Source: Cladorhizidae sp. MBARI D1340-BT2
Taxonomy: Eukaryota > Porifera > Demospongiae > Poecilosclerida > Cladorhizidae
NCBI GenBank assembly: GCA_028752905.1
Contig: JAQNBH010000006.1
Location: forward strand, 31,383,947-31,447,946
Length of the DNA stretch: 64,000 nucleotides
Direction of reading: 5' to 3'
Positions 44,401-56,997 of this stretch are shown here, piece by piece. The notes beneath the pieces were generated by a model. The model was not told the DNA's origin. It searched no databases and saw only the letters and a program-made list of their open reading frames with translations. A program made the position numbers and the translations under genes. The stretch's first letter is position 1, and each line of letters starts with the position of its first letter.

Positions 44401-45000
44401 AGTGAGGATGTAATCCTGTGTAAGTGCCTTAGAACTGTCCATTCATTTGGAAATGCAAATTCAGCTGCGATTGTGTCAATTTTATACCTGGAACAGACTA
44501 GCTAGCCAGATGTGAGACAAAACTTTCTTCTTTCTGATGAAGACTGAAGTATTTCTGTTCAACTGTTAGGACTAAAAAACAAACAGATTTATTTAAAGAG
44601 AATCCTTGAATTTGCTTAGAGTAAGTTGCTCTGTAACTAATTGATACCGACAGACAAATACTAACCTTGTGTGGCACTTTTATTTTCTTTCTTTTTTCCA
44701 GTTCCTGTGTGAGTAATTATTTCTGTGCAGTTCAAAATCTCATTATAATAATATACTAGAACTTTATTTAAATCAGCTTTTTTGTTCAGCTGAGAGTAAT
44801 CGTACAAGTTTGAATAAATTTAGTAGTGTACTAGTATTATGCATAATATGATGTAATGTTACATGTTTTACCTTCTTGTATGCAACCTGATATTCATCTC
44901 CCCCCTCTTGATGTTCGGACTATCCTCACATTGTGAGTATTTGAATCTACAATAATCATCCCCAACATCTTGCAATGTGCATAATACAACTACTTATTGT
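44401..45000. other. No gene seen; right edge near a possible inversion breakpoint
   Basis: AT-rich sequence. Homology to the gag half of the split LTR element appears to stop near 45000-45030. Confidence 0.3.
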
Positions 45001-45019
45001 TGGTGGTAATAATACCCAC

Positions 45020-46154
45020 AACTGTCTATATCCCAACTATCTTAAAATGCCTTGTTTCATTGCATTCAAAGAAAACTATGTCCTTAGGAAATGATCTACA
45101 CCTCTGTGGAACACCGGCCACACCTTGGCCACCAACCCAATCATGCTCAATGGGGGACCCCCCATCTCTACCCTTAGTTAGGTGCCCACCTGATCCATTA
45201 GTAGGTGTCTGTTTCCTGGGATTGTTGTAGGCCATCTTTCTGCCGGAGTGTTGTCCCTCCAATTGTCTCTTGTGCATCTTGCTTCTTTTGTGAAAGGATT
45301 TTGATTCCCAAGTAGCTTCCAGCTCATCGATGATCTCCGGAGTATCCTTGTAAGTATTACCTCTCACTGCATGGCATACCTCTGGCGAGTAGTAAAGCGT
45401 CAACGTTCCTCGAAACATCTCCATCGTGAAGTCCTTTTTGCTTTCCATCTGCATTGCGAATCTCTTGATGCTCTTCGTAATCGGAGTGAGATTATGTCTA
45501 GGTGACAGGTTGTCTTTTGGTGTGTCTCTCCAAATAGTTTTTATGGCTCTAGTATCTGTACAACCCAGATGCTCAAGCAGCGAAGTCTTCAATGTTTATT
45601 AATGTACGCTCAGGTCCAGTTCCTGAAAAGCTTCCATCAATTTCCCGGAGACTTGCTTCCGTAATATATTGGTCCTCTCTGTTACTGGAAGTCCCACCTC
45701 TGTTAGTGTTTGTTCAAAGTTTCTCAGGTAAGCTTCTGGGTCGATTAGTTCATCCATTTTGTGAAGTGCCTGCAGTGCTGTTCTCTTCAATTGCTCAGAT
45801 TCCCTTGTAGAAGTACTGGTTTGTTGGAACTCTCTTGTGAGCTTGTAGAAGGCTGCATTTTCCTCTACCAATTTTGTTTGCAGGTCATTTTGCTGCTTTT
45901 CTTCCTTTGCATGCTCCATTGTTGTTCTCAACCTCTACTCCCTTTCCTGATTCATTGATGCTATCATAGTTGCCATAGCAGTGCCATAGAGTCGGCAGTC
46001 GCTTCAGTGTTGAATGAACTAGTTGCTGTCTGTTCTGTCTTCTTGTCGCTGATCTTGTTGGACTTTGAACGTGTTCGGACGATGCTTGGATCCATGCTTC
46101 GGTTGGTAGTGATGGTTAGTTATGGTGATTGTGTTCTGCACCGCTGCCACCATG
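45020..46154 (-). pseudogene. gag: Decayed gag of the split GMR1-like element
   Basis: Read from the PBS: ATG at 46154 opens MVAAVQ, the same peptide start as the 9-14 kb element. Stops follow near 46010 and 45935. A capsid-type block (LIDPEAYLRNFEQTLTEVGLP...VSGKLMEAFQELD, 45931-45599) continues after a stop as AMQMESKKDFTMEMFRGTLTLYY (about 45592-45300). The frame ends in a damaged zinc knuckle (FECNETRHFK, about 45075-45046) that lacks the first Cys. Coding sequence then stops abruptly. The downstream protease and pol are missing here but are found at 28.47 kb on the other strand. Confidence 0.75.
46140..46152 (-). promoter_or_regulatory. Primer binding site, tRNA-Leu type
   Basis: TGGTGGCAGCGGT, identical to the PBS at 13961-13973, two bases inside the LTR. 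The gag ATG overlaps its first bases. Confidence 0.75.
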
Positions 46155-46535
46155 TGTTGAGGGATAGTCCAGGCAAACTCTCAAGTGATGGTATCAATTG
46201 CTGCCACCAGAGCTATGCTTATGTAAATAGCACCCGTATCTTGCAATCAGAGAATTTAGATTATTAATGAAGACACAAGGTTGCAATTACAGGACAAGGC
46301 AAAGCTCCTGAACCTCGGTCAGTCAGGGTTCTTATACCCTGACTTCCCAGGAAACAGGATGTCACACATTCTTACATACACTCAGCAAAGTTCCATATAT
46401 ATAACTGGGTAGGCCCACATATTATAATATCTAAGTCTGTTTGGTGCGACATAACTTGGTAATGTTCCCTCAGTACTCTATGTATTAATGCCTAATGGTC
46501 ATCCATGGTCCATGTTGATGGGTCTGCCCTCAACT
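46155..46535 (-). repeat. 5' LTR of the split GMR1-like element
   Basis: 381 bp, colinear with the LTR at 31301-31682. The outer end reads AGTTGAGGGC instead of TGTTGAGGGC, and the inner end is CTCAACA. The five bases outside are ATGTC. Confidence 0.87.
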
Positions 46536-46549
46536 GACATGTCCATACA

Positions 46550-46740
46550 TCAACTTGTGATATATATTTACAATACCTGCCTGAAAATGTGTACAATACC
46601 TGCCTGAAGATGTGATATATATTTATAATACCTGCTTGCAACAACTGCCTGAAGATGAGATATATATTTACAATACCTGCCTGAAGATGTGATATATATT
46701 TACAATACCTGCATGAAGATGTGTTATATATTTAAATATG
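46550..46740. repeat. 32-bp AT-rich tandem repeat, about 6 units
   Basis: The unit is close to GATATATATTTACAATACCT plus GCCTGAAGATGT, with partial units. Confidence 0.8.
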
Positions 46741-47020
46741 TGATATTACCTAACGGAGTTACACTGATGAGCATGCACACAACAATGCAACAGACCAATA
46801 TCCAATGGTGTGCTCTATTCAAAAACACCATATATATGATACATATTGTAAACTATGTAGGCAGCATCAAGGAAGCTTAAACTTCCGCCCCCTTTCCCCC
46901 CCTCCCCCCACCCCCCCCCAAAAACAGATGCATGTGACACTTGCATCATGGAATTTGCACCTACAAATCTAAATAATGCACGTCCATGTTATTCATTTCC
47001 TCAGATTACTTGAAATGATG
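46741..47020. other. Unique sequence with a C-rich run
   Basis: Contains a CCCCCT/CCCCC tract at about 46885-46920. No gene. Confidence 0.3.
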
Positions 47021-47024
47021 TTGG

Positions 47025-47335
47025 CATGTTAGAGCTAGCTCTAGGTGAGGATGTGCTGTCTGTGTTTCTCTCCATTTACTGCCACTGCTTAGTTAGAGAT
47101 ACCTCTAGGTCGGAATGTGCTGACTGTGTTGCTCTCCAGCTGCTCACTCAGCTTTAACTATTATTGTTCGTGATACTAGCAATGATGTTGGCATGTTAGA
47201 GCTAGCTCTAGGTATGTTCTCTCTGTTTTTCTCTCCAGCTTCTGCCTCTGCTTAGTTAGAGCTAGTTCCAGGTGGGGATGTGCTGAATGTGTTGTTCTTC
47301 AGCTGCTGATTCTACTTTAGCTATTGTTGTTTGTG
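47025..47335. repeat. Diverged tandem repeat around GAGCTAGCTCTAGGT
   Basis: Three or four units contain TTAGAGCTAGCTCTAGGT, then GATGTGCTG..TGTGTT, then CTCTCCAGCTGCT. Related sequence occurs at 1765-1890. Confidence 0.65.
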
Positions 47336-47715
47336 ATGCTTGGATGCTCTAACAACTTCTAACTCCTTGACTTCAGCTCCATCCAAGCATGTAATTGGAA
47401 TGCCATCGCTCTCCTTCTTGTCGGCTCCACATATGATTTTGTCACAGTCTATCTCCTCAGTGCTTGCTACATGTGCCTACCCTAACCCCAGAGGGATGAC
47501 AAGAGCATATTTGGTGCTTGCTACCTTGAGGCTTGATAAATACCTGAAGATGTATATAAATATATGTATGTTATACATTTATATTTAACATATCTTGAGT
47601 AGACTTCTGTTAACCGTACAAAAGCTCATTACAATTTTTCTGACCAATTGATACCAGGCCATCGATTGCTGTGAGTCTTTATTGCACTAGTCCCTAGTTT
47701 GCAAGAGATAAAAGA
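47336..47715. other. No gene seen
   Basis: An 82-codon ORF from a non-ATG start (47340-47588) has no recognisable motif. Confidence 0.25.
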
Positions 47716-47719
47716 CTGG

Positions 47720-47945
47720 TATGCTAGGCTAGGCCTAGGGATAGGCATTTGGCTAGGGCTAAGTCTTGGGCTAGGGCTGGGAGACTGACTAAGGCCTGGA
47801 CTAAGGCTAAATCTAGGGCTAGGGGGCATTTCTGATGCCTCAGGCATTGGATCTGGTGAAAAGATTTGTGTATTGGTGATTGGGAATTGAATCCGGTGAA
47901 AAGATTGGTATGCTGGTGATTGGGCATTGGATCTGATAATAGCTA
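47720..47945. repeat. CTAGGGCTA-rich and 50-bp tandem repeats
   Basis: 47720-47826 has irregular GGCTAGGGCTA units, similar in composition to the 24-bp array at 18 kb. 47838-47940 has three units of about 50 bp built on GGTGAAAAGATT..TGGTGATTGGG. Confidence 0.65.
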
Positions 47946-48159
47946 GCTCTATCAGGAAACAAATTGCAGACCATTTACCATTTCAATGCTGAAAATACAG
48001 CAAAGAGATAGAATTTTTCTGCTATAGTGTGTGGTAAAGATGCATATCATATGTAGCTAATAATGGGCTGCCTATACATAAAGCCACAGCCAGACGGCTT
48101 CTTATGGTGAAGCCGTTATAGTGTCTCTCCTTGTGCGTATGTATGTTTGTATTGTGTGG

Positions 48160-48290
48160 CAATATGTGTGTGTGTGTGTGTCAGTGAGTGAATGTGTGTG
48201 TGTGTGAGTGAGTGTGATTGTGGATTATGTACATATGTATGTATGTGGTGTGGTTTGGTGTGTCTGTAGTAGTGTGTGTGTGCATAGTTA
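48160..48290. repeat. (TG)n microsatellite region
   Basis: Interrupted TGTGTG/GTGAGTG runs. Confidence 0.85.
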
Positions 48291-48299
48291 GAGAGCACG

Positions 48300-51160
48300 T
48301 TGGTCTTTGTGTGTTAGTTAGAAGTCCACAAAGCAACACATAGTTGACTATGTAACCCAAGCTTATCTAGTGGTGGTCATAGTTGTGATGGTATGGTGTG
48401 TGCCAGTGATTTTGATGATTGAAGGGATGAGAGATTGAGAACTAATTCCCCAATATCGCAGGTAATGTCTACAACTCCTGTAAATAAACTAGGTCAGTCA
48501 CAATAGTGCAGCGGGTCATCAAACTAGTAGGTAATTTGCCGGCAAATGGGAGTCAACAGAGGTCTAGTGTTAATCTGGCACATGTGAGGATTCCCACTCA
48601 AGATACCAATTGAAGCAGAGTCACAAAGCAGAGGGCATTGCACAAATATTAACCGAGCACATCCCACATATTCCTCATTATACCATCCTATCACTTCCAG
48701 ATTTCTGGAAATAGCTGCTCGAGAGAAAGCTTATCCTCAACAGTCAACACGCATGAGGGATATAGTAGCCTCAGAGTTCATGCTCTCCCAGTCTTGTAGT
48801 CAGAGTCAAGATTAGGTATCAAGAAATTTGACCTTCGTAGACGTATAGATAACCCAGGCATTGTGCCCGATCTTGATGCACTGGGACTGGCCTAAGTTTG
48901 TGTATTATCACAGCTTTGCATCACTTCATATCACTTCATTTTAGACTTGATCTTGTCATTGTATAAAATTGTGCTAATTGCTTAACTAGAAGCACCAATT
49001 GCACACTTCAACATGCACATGCATAAGCAATGAAGGATGTTGTCTGTGAGTTACCATTCCCCATTGGTCACATGAGCCGGAGGTCACAAGAGAATATATG
49101 GTATCCAGATCATTTGGATTTGACACTCCATTTGTGTTGAAACCCAACCATGTTAGTTATCGACACCAGCTATCCATAACTCTGCATAAAAATGAGGTTG
49201 TAGGTTTTGGTCATGTCCCTAGGTTTAATCCTTGTGAGAGACACAGGGGCGATCCAAATGTATCGGACTCAGCTCCGACAGCTGAAATGTTCGGAAAAAT
49301 GATCATTATCGACATTCTTGTCGAGACTTTGTTATCTTAGTGCAGGCACTGATCGAACTTCAGCGAGGAGATATGCAGGTTCCCTCATTCTTCACGATAT
49401 CATGGACAGTGTCGACTTTGGCTGCCACACTCGGGTCAAGGTTCTCCCCTTCTTCTTGATAGATGGACCTTCAGCTTATCCTTGGTAGTGAGGACTAGCC
49501 TTCCTTCTCTTCTGAGTAACTATGGCTGCGCTAAAATCTATTGACAGGAGAGAGAGAAGCGAATAGCATAGAGCCCATGCCACACCAATGAGAACACACA
49601 TCATGAAAAATAATGTACATGAGCATGAGGTGTGGCTTGACAGATCCATCACATGACCGAGTTGTTACTGTGTATTAATTTAACAGTGACATTCAATTAG
49701 GAAGACACAACACAGCTAAAGTAGTCCTAGTCATCAATCATTTCGAACAATCAATATTGATGTTGTTTGAATTCATAATTCAAAGCAACAACTGGCTACA
49801 GCTATCAAGTGTAGTAATTACCTACACAACAAGCATTGAAATTGGACTTTACTTTCTCTGAGATAAAATTTACTTTTAATTTGAGAAGCCTTTTCGGTTC
49901 TTTTCCCGCTTCTTGTATCTTGATTGTCTCCATCTCCTATTAAATATTCACTGCTAATATCATTACAACCCTCAACACAATATTTCTAGAGGTATATGCC
50001 ATCAACTTGATATCAAGTTCAAGAAAAGTGTTCTGAAAATACTGGGGAAAGGGCATAGGTATGCATTACCAAGAGCCTACTACAACGGCAAAGGTATGAC
50101 GTTACCAAGAGCCTAGTGCAAGGGCAAGGAAAAAAAGTGATTGAGATTAGGGCATGGGAGAATCAATGGTGACTGTATGCTAGGCTAGGGCAAGGATCCA
50201 CATGCATGACATCATGTGAAGATGGAAAATCTTTAAAGTGGTGCTAATACAACATTGACTATGACATCAATTACACCGTCATGAAGGCATTATTACTAAA
50301 TTAGTTGATATACAGGTATGTTATTTTTCATGGTATTGTGTGTGGGGGGAGTAAGGCATACAGGGAGTGGAAATTGGATCTTGCTTGCTCACTCATGAAA
50401 AGACTTCAGAGCATGAGAATGAAGGATAAAGTTTCACTCCATTTCCACCGCTCAAAACATGGAACTGGAAACACTGGTGAATACTGGCAGTCGATAATTT
50501 ATATTGTGCTGTCCCTAGGTGCATGCCAAAGGTTGCAAGCACTTGCATTCTTGTAAATGTCTGACAAGGAATACTCAGAATGTGAGTTTGATAGCTCTGG
50601 ATTTATCATGCCACCTCCACCCCATTGCAAGGATCCTAAGTTTGACTGGGGAAGGTTCATGTATGAGTATACAACCAACATTTAGTTAGAGTGAGGCACT
50701 GGTGATTGTACATTTTATAATAACCCTGCCAATTATTAACTTTGAAGTTGCTAGCTCCACCACTTGTGCTGACCAGACTCGATATGCTTTTGGTGTGCAT
50801 GACAACAATTGTTTTTTTGTTTGCAATTAGCCAAAACAATTAGATATCCATTGGCCATCCATGCTTGGCTCTGTCCCGGAAGTGTTGCTAGGCTCTGATC
50901 CAGCTCTGTAGGGTGAAGCCAGCTTAAGTTGGTAGGTTTGCACCGAGCAGCAAATGCACTAGCACTTCCCTCAAACAGCAAAGGCAAATAGCTCATTTAA
51001 TCGTATGAGCTTTTAACGCTGAAAACTATGCTCACCAGTTTTATACATTTAGAATGATGATTTAAATGTTACTGGGTCATCAAACTGTACTTGGCTATAT
51101 AGATTTTTTGCTCCCTTCTTTCTTAGCAGTTTGTTGGAAAAGATTGTTTTCTTGTAATAA
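48300..51160. other. No recognisable gene
   Basis: Short ORFs at 49098-49340 and 50305-50556 (80-83 codons) show no known motif. A small duplicated block (GGGCA..GGTATG..TTACCAAGAGCCTA) lies at 50050-50125. Confidence 0.3.
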
Positions 51161-51164
51161 TTAT

Positions 51165-51370
51165 TCATTATGCCTGATCAAAGATAGAGCATCAATAGCA
51201 TAATCATTGAGTGAGTAAATTTTAGTCGATCATCGAGAAAGTCTACACTGTCAACTGAGAGTTGGCTGAGTACTAATATTCCTAATATTATTCCTGATGA
51301 AGGCTAGAGCATCTAGTCAAAATGTCGAGAGAGTAAATTTCCAAGTTAATTACCGAGAAGATCATTGTAC
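51165..51370. repeat. Two arms of the MITE-like family
   Basis: TGCCTGATCAAAGATAGAGCAT (51172) and TTCCTGATGAAGGCTAGAGC (51290) each run on to a GAGTAAATTT-like end and an AT(C/T)GAGAA motif. Both are direct copies of the right arm at 21008-21090. Confidence 0.6.
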
Positions 51371-51379
51371 TAGTACAAC

Positions 51380-52450
51380 TACTATTGCTACTACTATAAA
51401 ATTCAGGTGGGAGTGGGTAGCATCAGGGTGTCGATGTGTGGCAGCATCTGTCACTACAAGAAATGTGAACTATATAGCCTCCACAATAGCCTCACAATAA
51501 CAAACCTGACTATTCCTTACTTGTCTTTGACAAATGAATCAACTGCCTTAGGCAAGTTGATGTTGATCATCAATCAATGGCTACAAAGGCAACCAGGCAA
51601 CATAAATGCCCCCCAAAAATGAGTGACTCTCCAGACCTAATAATATTAATATAGGGGTGGTGAGAAAGTTTCTCTACCAACTATATAGCTATCTGGGGCT
51701 ATAGTGTACAAGGTTTTCTACAGCTGTAAGGTCATGTCATGCTATAGGTTTATAAGAGACAAAAACATGCAAGAAAGGTATAACAATATTTAATTAAAGT
51801 TCTAAACTAGAGCTAGCTATCGAGTGCTTTTACCTAGCTATGTGTACATAATCGTACATCAATAATTCAGTTGAAAACAGTATCATCCAAGAGGGTGATG
51901 TGGCAGTGGACCATGCCTTTAGGCCTCTCAGCATTGTCCAGTTCAGGCGCTTAAGGGAGACTACGTAGGTGTTGTGGTTCTACCTAAAACTTCAAACTCA
52001 CCTCAGAAGTGCCATTGGATGGTCCAGTTTCCAATTTGTAGCTTGGTCAAACTGCCGAAGTTTTTCTCTTTCAGAACATACAATACTTTAAAGGTTGTAC
52101 TCTGCATATATTGGTTGGTAAAGTTATCTGAGGTGATAATTAGAAGAAAATGAGGAAGCCCAGCTGAGAGCACCCAACAACAACGCCGTAGTTACAAGCT
52201 TCAAAGGGCCACAATTTACACAACAAATGTGTACAAACGAGCAGCTCTTTCCAAACTATGCTCAGCAAAAATCTACAGGTAAGAGCAGTGCAATGGTTTA
52301 AGGAATAAGATTGACATTTGGTGGTTGGTGCTGAATAATAATCACATTAGCAAAACACTAGTGGAGCTAGCTACAATTCATGCCTCAAAAACACTGAGAT
52401 AAATATTATTCAGTACGTCCGACATTCATATATTGCTTAATTAATGGAGT
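51380..52450. other. No gene seen
   Basis: AT-rich sequence without features that I can support. Confidence 0.3.
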
Positions 52451-52454
52451 TATT

Positions 52455-53893
52455 TCATTTCAAGACAAGTGATTTCATGCCTGAAAGGAAAGCTAGGTGC
52501 AAATGGTGAAGAGAAGACTGTACAAGGCAAAGCAGAATTATTATGTTCCACAACTGCAGTAGCCAACAGTTAGGTAATAGTCCTTGATGAGTTCTTGGAC
52601 ATCTCATAGGCAATGGTAAATAGAGGCTGGAATGGCATCCCTTCGCCGACAACATGCCTGCAGATTTGGACTCAGTTTGGAAGGACCACATGAAAAAGAC
52701 ACACAGGACCACTGCAGCAGTTCAAGTGCTTAGGAAGGTCCGAGTTCATCTTGTTGAAATCTAAAATGGGAGGCCTGGGACATGTATCCGAGACGATCTC
52801 CTTCATCGGATGAATCAGCTCAAATCTAAGGTCATTTTCAATGCTGCTCTGCATGACGGAAAAGAGGCGTAGCCTGTTCAGTTTGGAAAGTGTTTTCTTT
52901 ACCTTCCTTGGCCACACAACTACCCAGGAGTGCTCTCATCTCGTCTTCATCCAACCCTGAAATAAGCTGCACTAAACATGAACCAACCAAGCTGTCTTGT
53001 GCATTAGTTTGCGGTGTGATCTCGTATCGCCAACGACCACTCACGTGAAATTTGTATAAGCAATTCCTTTCCTCCACAAACTACAGCATTCCTTTCATGC
53101 ATGAAGCTTCATTTGGGAACTTCCTCCATAAAATAGGTTGGAAACTTTCAAGCTGAAGAGAACACTCCTCTCGTAAATCAAAGATGAGAAATTATTCTTC
53201 GAGATGTGGCCTGCTTCTTTAGCTTCCTGCATGCTTCCTTCCTTTAACCCTCTTTTATCTCTCCTGGCTCATACATCCACCCTCCATGTATAAACAGCGC
53301 TGGCCACTTCATGAGACACCACAGTGAACTTGGATACCCTACTCACCTCTATTAGGTAATGCAGAGGAATAGCACACTACATGCATGGGTAAATCCGACA
53401 ACCCAGGACATAATCAGACTTAAATTCACATGCTTTGCCAGGTTGTGACTCAGAAACGTGGTCTTTCTTGTTCCTGTCTATGACATCAGCATATTGGAGT
53501 TGGCTATCAGCTGCAGCGGGGTATGTTTCACCACTCTTAAATTTGGCTACAAGAGCGTAGGTGTCCACAACAGTCACTACAGCATCAAGGAGGATTCGGT
53601 ACATCCTCCCATATTCCTGTTCTAGGGTAACTATAGTGGCCAAGGGGTTGTCATTCCACTGCTCTCGATGAGGAGGTAATCAAACTTCCCTATATCAACA
53701 TCCTGCAACAGATTCCAAACTGCTGTTTGAAACTCACCCAAAATTGAACAGCAGAGACAGCCATTGGTAAATCTACCACTGAATCTTGGCTTTGGTTCCT
53801 CTTTACTATCTGACGGTTTAAGTTGACAGAGGTGAAATCATTCACAGCATCTGCAACCCTCAAATTCTGCTTGTTAGAAAGCATCATAGTCAA
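52455..53893 (-). other. Cluster of unrecognised minus-strand ORFs (possible decayed gene)
   Basis: Five minus-strand ORFs of 67-88 codons follow each other: 53690-53893, 53377-53643, 52838-53077, 52672-52917 and 52455-52712. Several look protein-like in composition (for example LEQEYGRMYRILLDAVVTVV and LISGLDEDEMRALLG). They are in different frames and could be exons or frameshifted pieces of one coding region. I recognise no family and see no clear splice signals. Confidence 0.3.
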
Positions 53894-54325
53894 GGAGATT
53901 AGTTCTTTCAGCTACAAGGAAGCCCTTGATCAGGGTAACTGGGAGCTTTCTCTTCTTTCCAGCCCAAGCTTGGTCCTCCATGTGAATGTAGATGTTACAT
54001 AAACTATCCATCTTCCAGTAGTTCAACTCGGTAATGTAACAACTTCAGTACGGCATTAACCAGCATGCTCTCATATCATGCTTAGTTAGCAGATAAGTGT
54101 GCACCACTTGCCCCGCCAGCCTCAGTAGTGTTACATGCTCTTGATTTTTATAAGAGAAGTGTGTGCGTGTCTTATTGGGATCTAGGATCATCATATTACC
54201 TTCTTGCACCAATTCATTACAACTATTTTGACCTAAATCTAATCATCTTACTGAATACAGTAGCTATGTGCCTCCTAATTCATATCACCTTGGCCTGTTC
54301 TCTTATCTGAAAGAAACTTGCGCTA
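53894..54325. other. No gene seen
   Basis: Upstream of the LINE fossil. More endonuclease sequence could be present but is not recognisable. Confidence 0.25.
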
Positions 54326-54329
54326 TGGG

Positions 54330-56030
54330 CAAAGTAATAATAATGTATCACTTTAACTTCACTGATATCAACTGAGCCTCACTTACCAATCCGTCCATGA
54401 ATTCTTCGATGTTCTGTGACCTCAGTCTTTAACTGTACACTGCATCTGTTTATAACTAGCCCTACTCAAACTGGCAACATCCTTGATTTTGTCATTACCA
54501 AACCATGCTGAGCTCATCCTTTATTCCACTTTCTGGTCAAGTTGGATCAATTCAAGTTACCTCATTTATAACTACTGCCATTCCCACACAACCTCATCAT
54601 GCAAGATTTTTTAATCTCTCTCTCTAAAGCTGACATGGATGGCCTAAATGACTTCTATTTGATTTTTTATTTTCACCCACTTACTTTCTCTAAATGATAC
54701 AGAATATGTATGCTTAGCACTAAAACCAGTAATCACCAATACTGTGTCAGTAAAAAAAAATCGTCACCAGCGACCGAAATATTTTTCTCCAATAATAAAG
54801 TATTCTCTCAAAAGCAGAACAAAGTACAGGATGGCTTCTTCTACCTCCAACTATGAGCAAATACTACTCTCCATGACCCACCAACTTCAGTTCCAAATGT
54901 CCAAAGTAAAAAGATCATATGAATATTGTGAAAGACAACTGCATTAACAACCCAGCCAGAATATACATTAGATAGTATTACAGGAGGGCTCCTTCCATCT
55001 CCAACTATATATGAGCAATTACTCTCCTTAACCCACCAACTTCAGATCCAAATGTTCGAAGCATAAAGAATATCATGAAATACAACTGCATTAAAAGCCT
55101 AGCCAGAATAAACATAGTATACACATTCCGATCATAGCTCTGCAACTACCTCTACTCGCTATGAAAGGGACAGTCTGCAGAACAGCTGCTTCAATTCTGT
55201 TTTCACTAGGAGCCCGCTCATCCTTCCTCGGAAATCCAGGTTACCTTTACCATCTCTGCAGAGGAAGTGTATGGATATCCTTAGTAAAGCTTGACCAAAA
55301 CCAAGGTAAAGAAATTGATGGAATGCATCAAACACTACACAGTTTTGGCTGTCTATAAAATCTGTTCTCCCTGAGCATCATGGACCAGTACATTGCAGCT
55401 GATTGGTACATACACAACATTATTCCAATTTATAAATCAGGGAATAAGCCCTTGAGCGCCAACTACAGACCAATAGCTCGTCTCTAAAATTATAGAGAAA
55501 CTGGTCTATGACAAGATAATCAGCTTTGCTACTTATTCAATCTAAACCATATTGCAGAAAAATAGTTTCACCCTTCAACTGCTGTTGCTATTGATGAGAA
55601 CTGACTATTTATTGTAATGGCTATCACAACTCAAAAGTTGAACCATCTACCGAGGCTTTTTATAGTGTCCCCCATGGTGAACTTCTATTCAAGTAGTCCT
55701 GCATTGTAATTACTAGAGACATATGGAACTGGTTTGGGACATATCTGTCTTCTGGCACCTACTGTGTCTCTCTTGGACTGCCCCAAGGAAGTATCTTTAA
55801 ATCTCTATTATTAATTATCTACATTAAAGTTTGTACTAAGTTCTCCAACATCTTCATCATTGCTGATCCCACCCAATGCATCAAACTGGTATGGAATGTG
55901 AACGACTGCTACCAACTTCAACATGACATAGACACACTCCCTGGGTAGCTGGAGTTCAAATAAAAAACTCAACTTCAATATTAAAATATGTGTATAGTGC
56001 AGGAAGTCATTAATGTCCATGCGAACTTTG
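54330..56030 (+). pseudogene. Non-LTR retrotransposon (CR1/L2/jockey-type) fossil
   Basis: Endonuclease-end motifs HFNFTDIN (about 54345) and a degraded LDFVITN-like block (about 54490) come first. The linker (RPKYFSPIIKYSLKSRTKYR, from 54770) and RT pieces follow: SKIIEKLVYDKIISF (about 55485-55535), a degraded FRKAFDSVPH region (about 55640), CVSLGLPQGSI-like text (about 55770) and a degraded ADDT-region copy with NDCYQLQHDIDTL (about 55905). Many stops and frameshifts are present. A 75-bp stretch (TCCAACTATGAGCAAATACT and after) is duplicated at 54850 and 55000. No 3' tail or target duplication was found. Confidence 0.75.
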
Positions 56031-56261
56031 TACTGAAACTTACCAACACTTACTTTTTGCCCAAAATTTCTTGCACCATAATGCTCAGCTCAAAATTTCT
56101 TTTAAAATGATACCACTTTTAGCTGCACCTGGTGCATTTAGAAACTCTATGGGATTTTAGTACAATACAAAAATTGGGTGTGGCATGTTTCCATGACAAC
56201 TCCTGTGACTGAATCAGTTGGGCTTCTTTCTCTGAAGTATAGCAAGTTTTGGAGGGTAACT

Positions 56262-56997
56262 ATGAGTGACGATGTACCAAAAAAAAAGTCCCGATGGTCC
56301 AAGGAAGCACCATGCTGACAAAGCAGCTGTAGCAAGAGCTGCTAAACAGCAGAGGGAGGAAGTTGACTTACATTCAAGCAGTTTTGGTGATCTTGATGAA
56401 TTGTTTGCTTTCCCTCGGATACTGCCATCATCTGAAGATGAGTTTGAGCCAGAGAACGAATTTCCTTTCTCAGAAGATGCACAAGAGGCATATAGTGAGT
56501 GGATGCATTGCCAGCCAAAGGACACTGTTAGAATGATTGCCATTACCATAATGGATAATATTATATTTCGAAAGTGTTTTGGCCTAGCTTATGTTACTAC
56601 AGCTACTGAAGCTGGTTTAGTGGTTGGTTTCAATGAAAAGACAATCAGAGGAGGCAGGATGAAAGATTTCTACCAGTGCAAGGGAGAGTTTACTGGATCA
56701 GCACAAGGCAAGCACATTCGGCCATAATTATGTTGTGGATGATGAACACTGCAGATTGAAAGCATTGGCATGGTTACGTAAAGGAAAAGTGAGCCAGTTA
56801 TGACTGCTGTAAAATTTGCAACCTGGGTAAATTCAGAGATGTTACCAAATTCTCACTTACCACCTGGTTTTTCTCGTTCCATCACTCCACAAACAGCCAG
56901 AAAGTGGCTGTATGATCTCGATTGTGCTTTAAAAAAGTACAAAAGTCATCGTCATGTCCCTGAAACTGAACTAAATTATTGTCCATTTACTCTGTAA
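56262..56997 (+). pseudogene. N-terminal part of a transposon-type protein of unnamed family, decayed
   Basis: ATG 56262 opens a short frame (MSDDVPKKKSRWSKEAP) that must shift after the A-run region to join the 56266-56727 frame. That frame has an acidic stretch and then GLAYVTTATEAGLVVGFNEKTIR. QGKHIRP is followed by two compensating indels around 56725-56800 (VVDDEHCRLKALAWLRKG). It continues with MTAVKFATWVNSEMLP...HLPPGFSRSITPQTARKWLYDL, a helix-turn-helix-like segment. In proteins I recall with this layout a DDE-like domain follows; here the frame ends at 56997 and that domain is missing. Confidence 0.5.
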
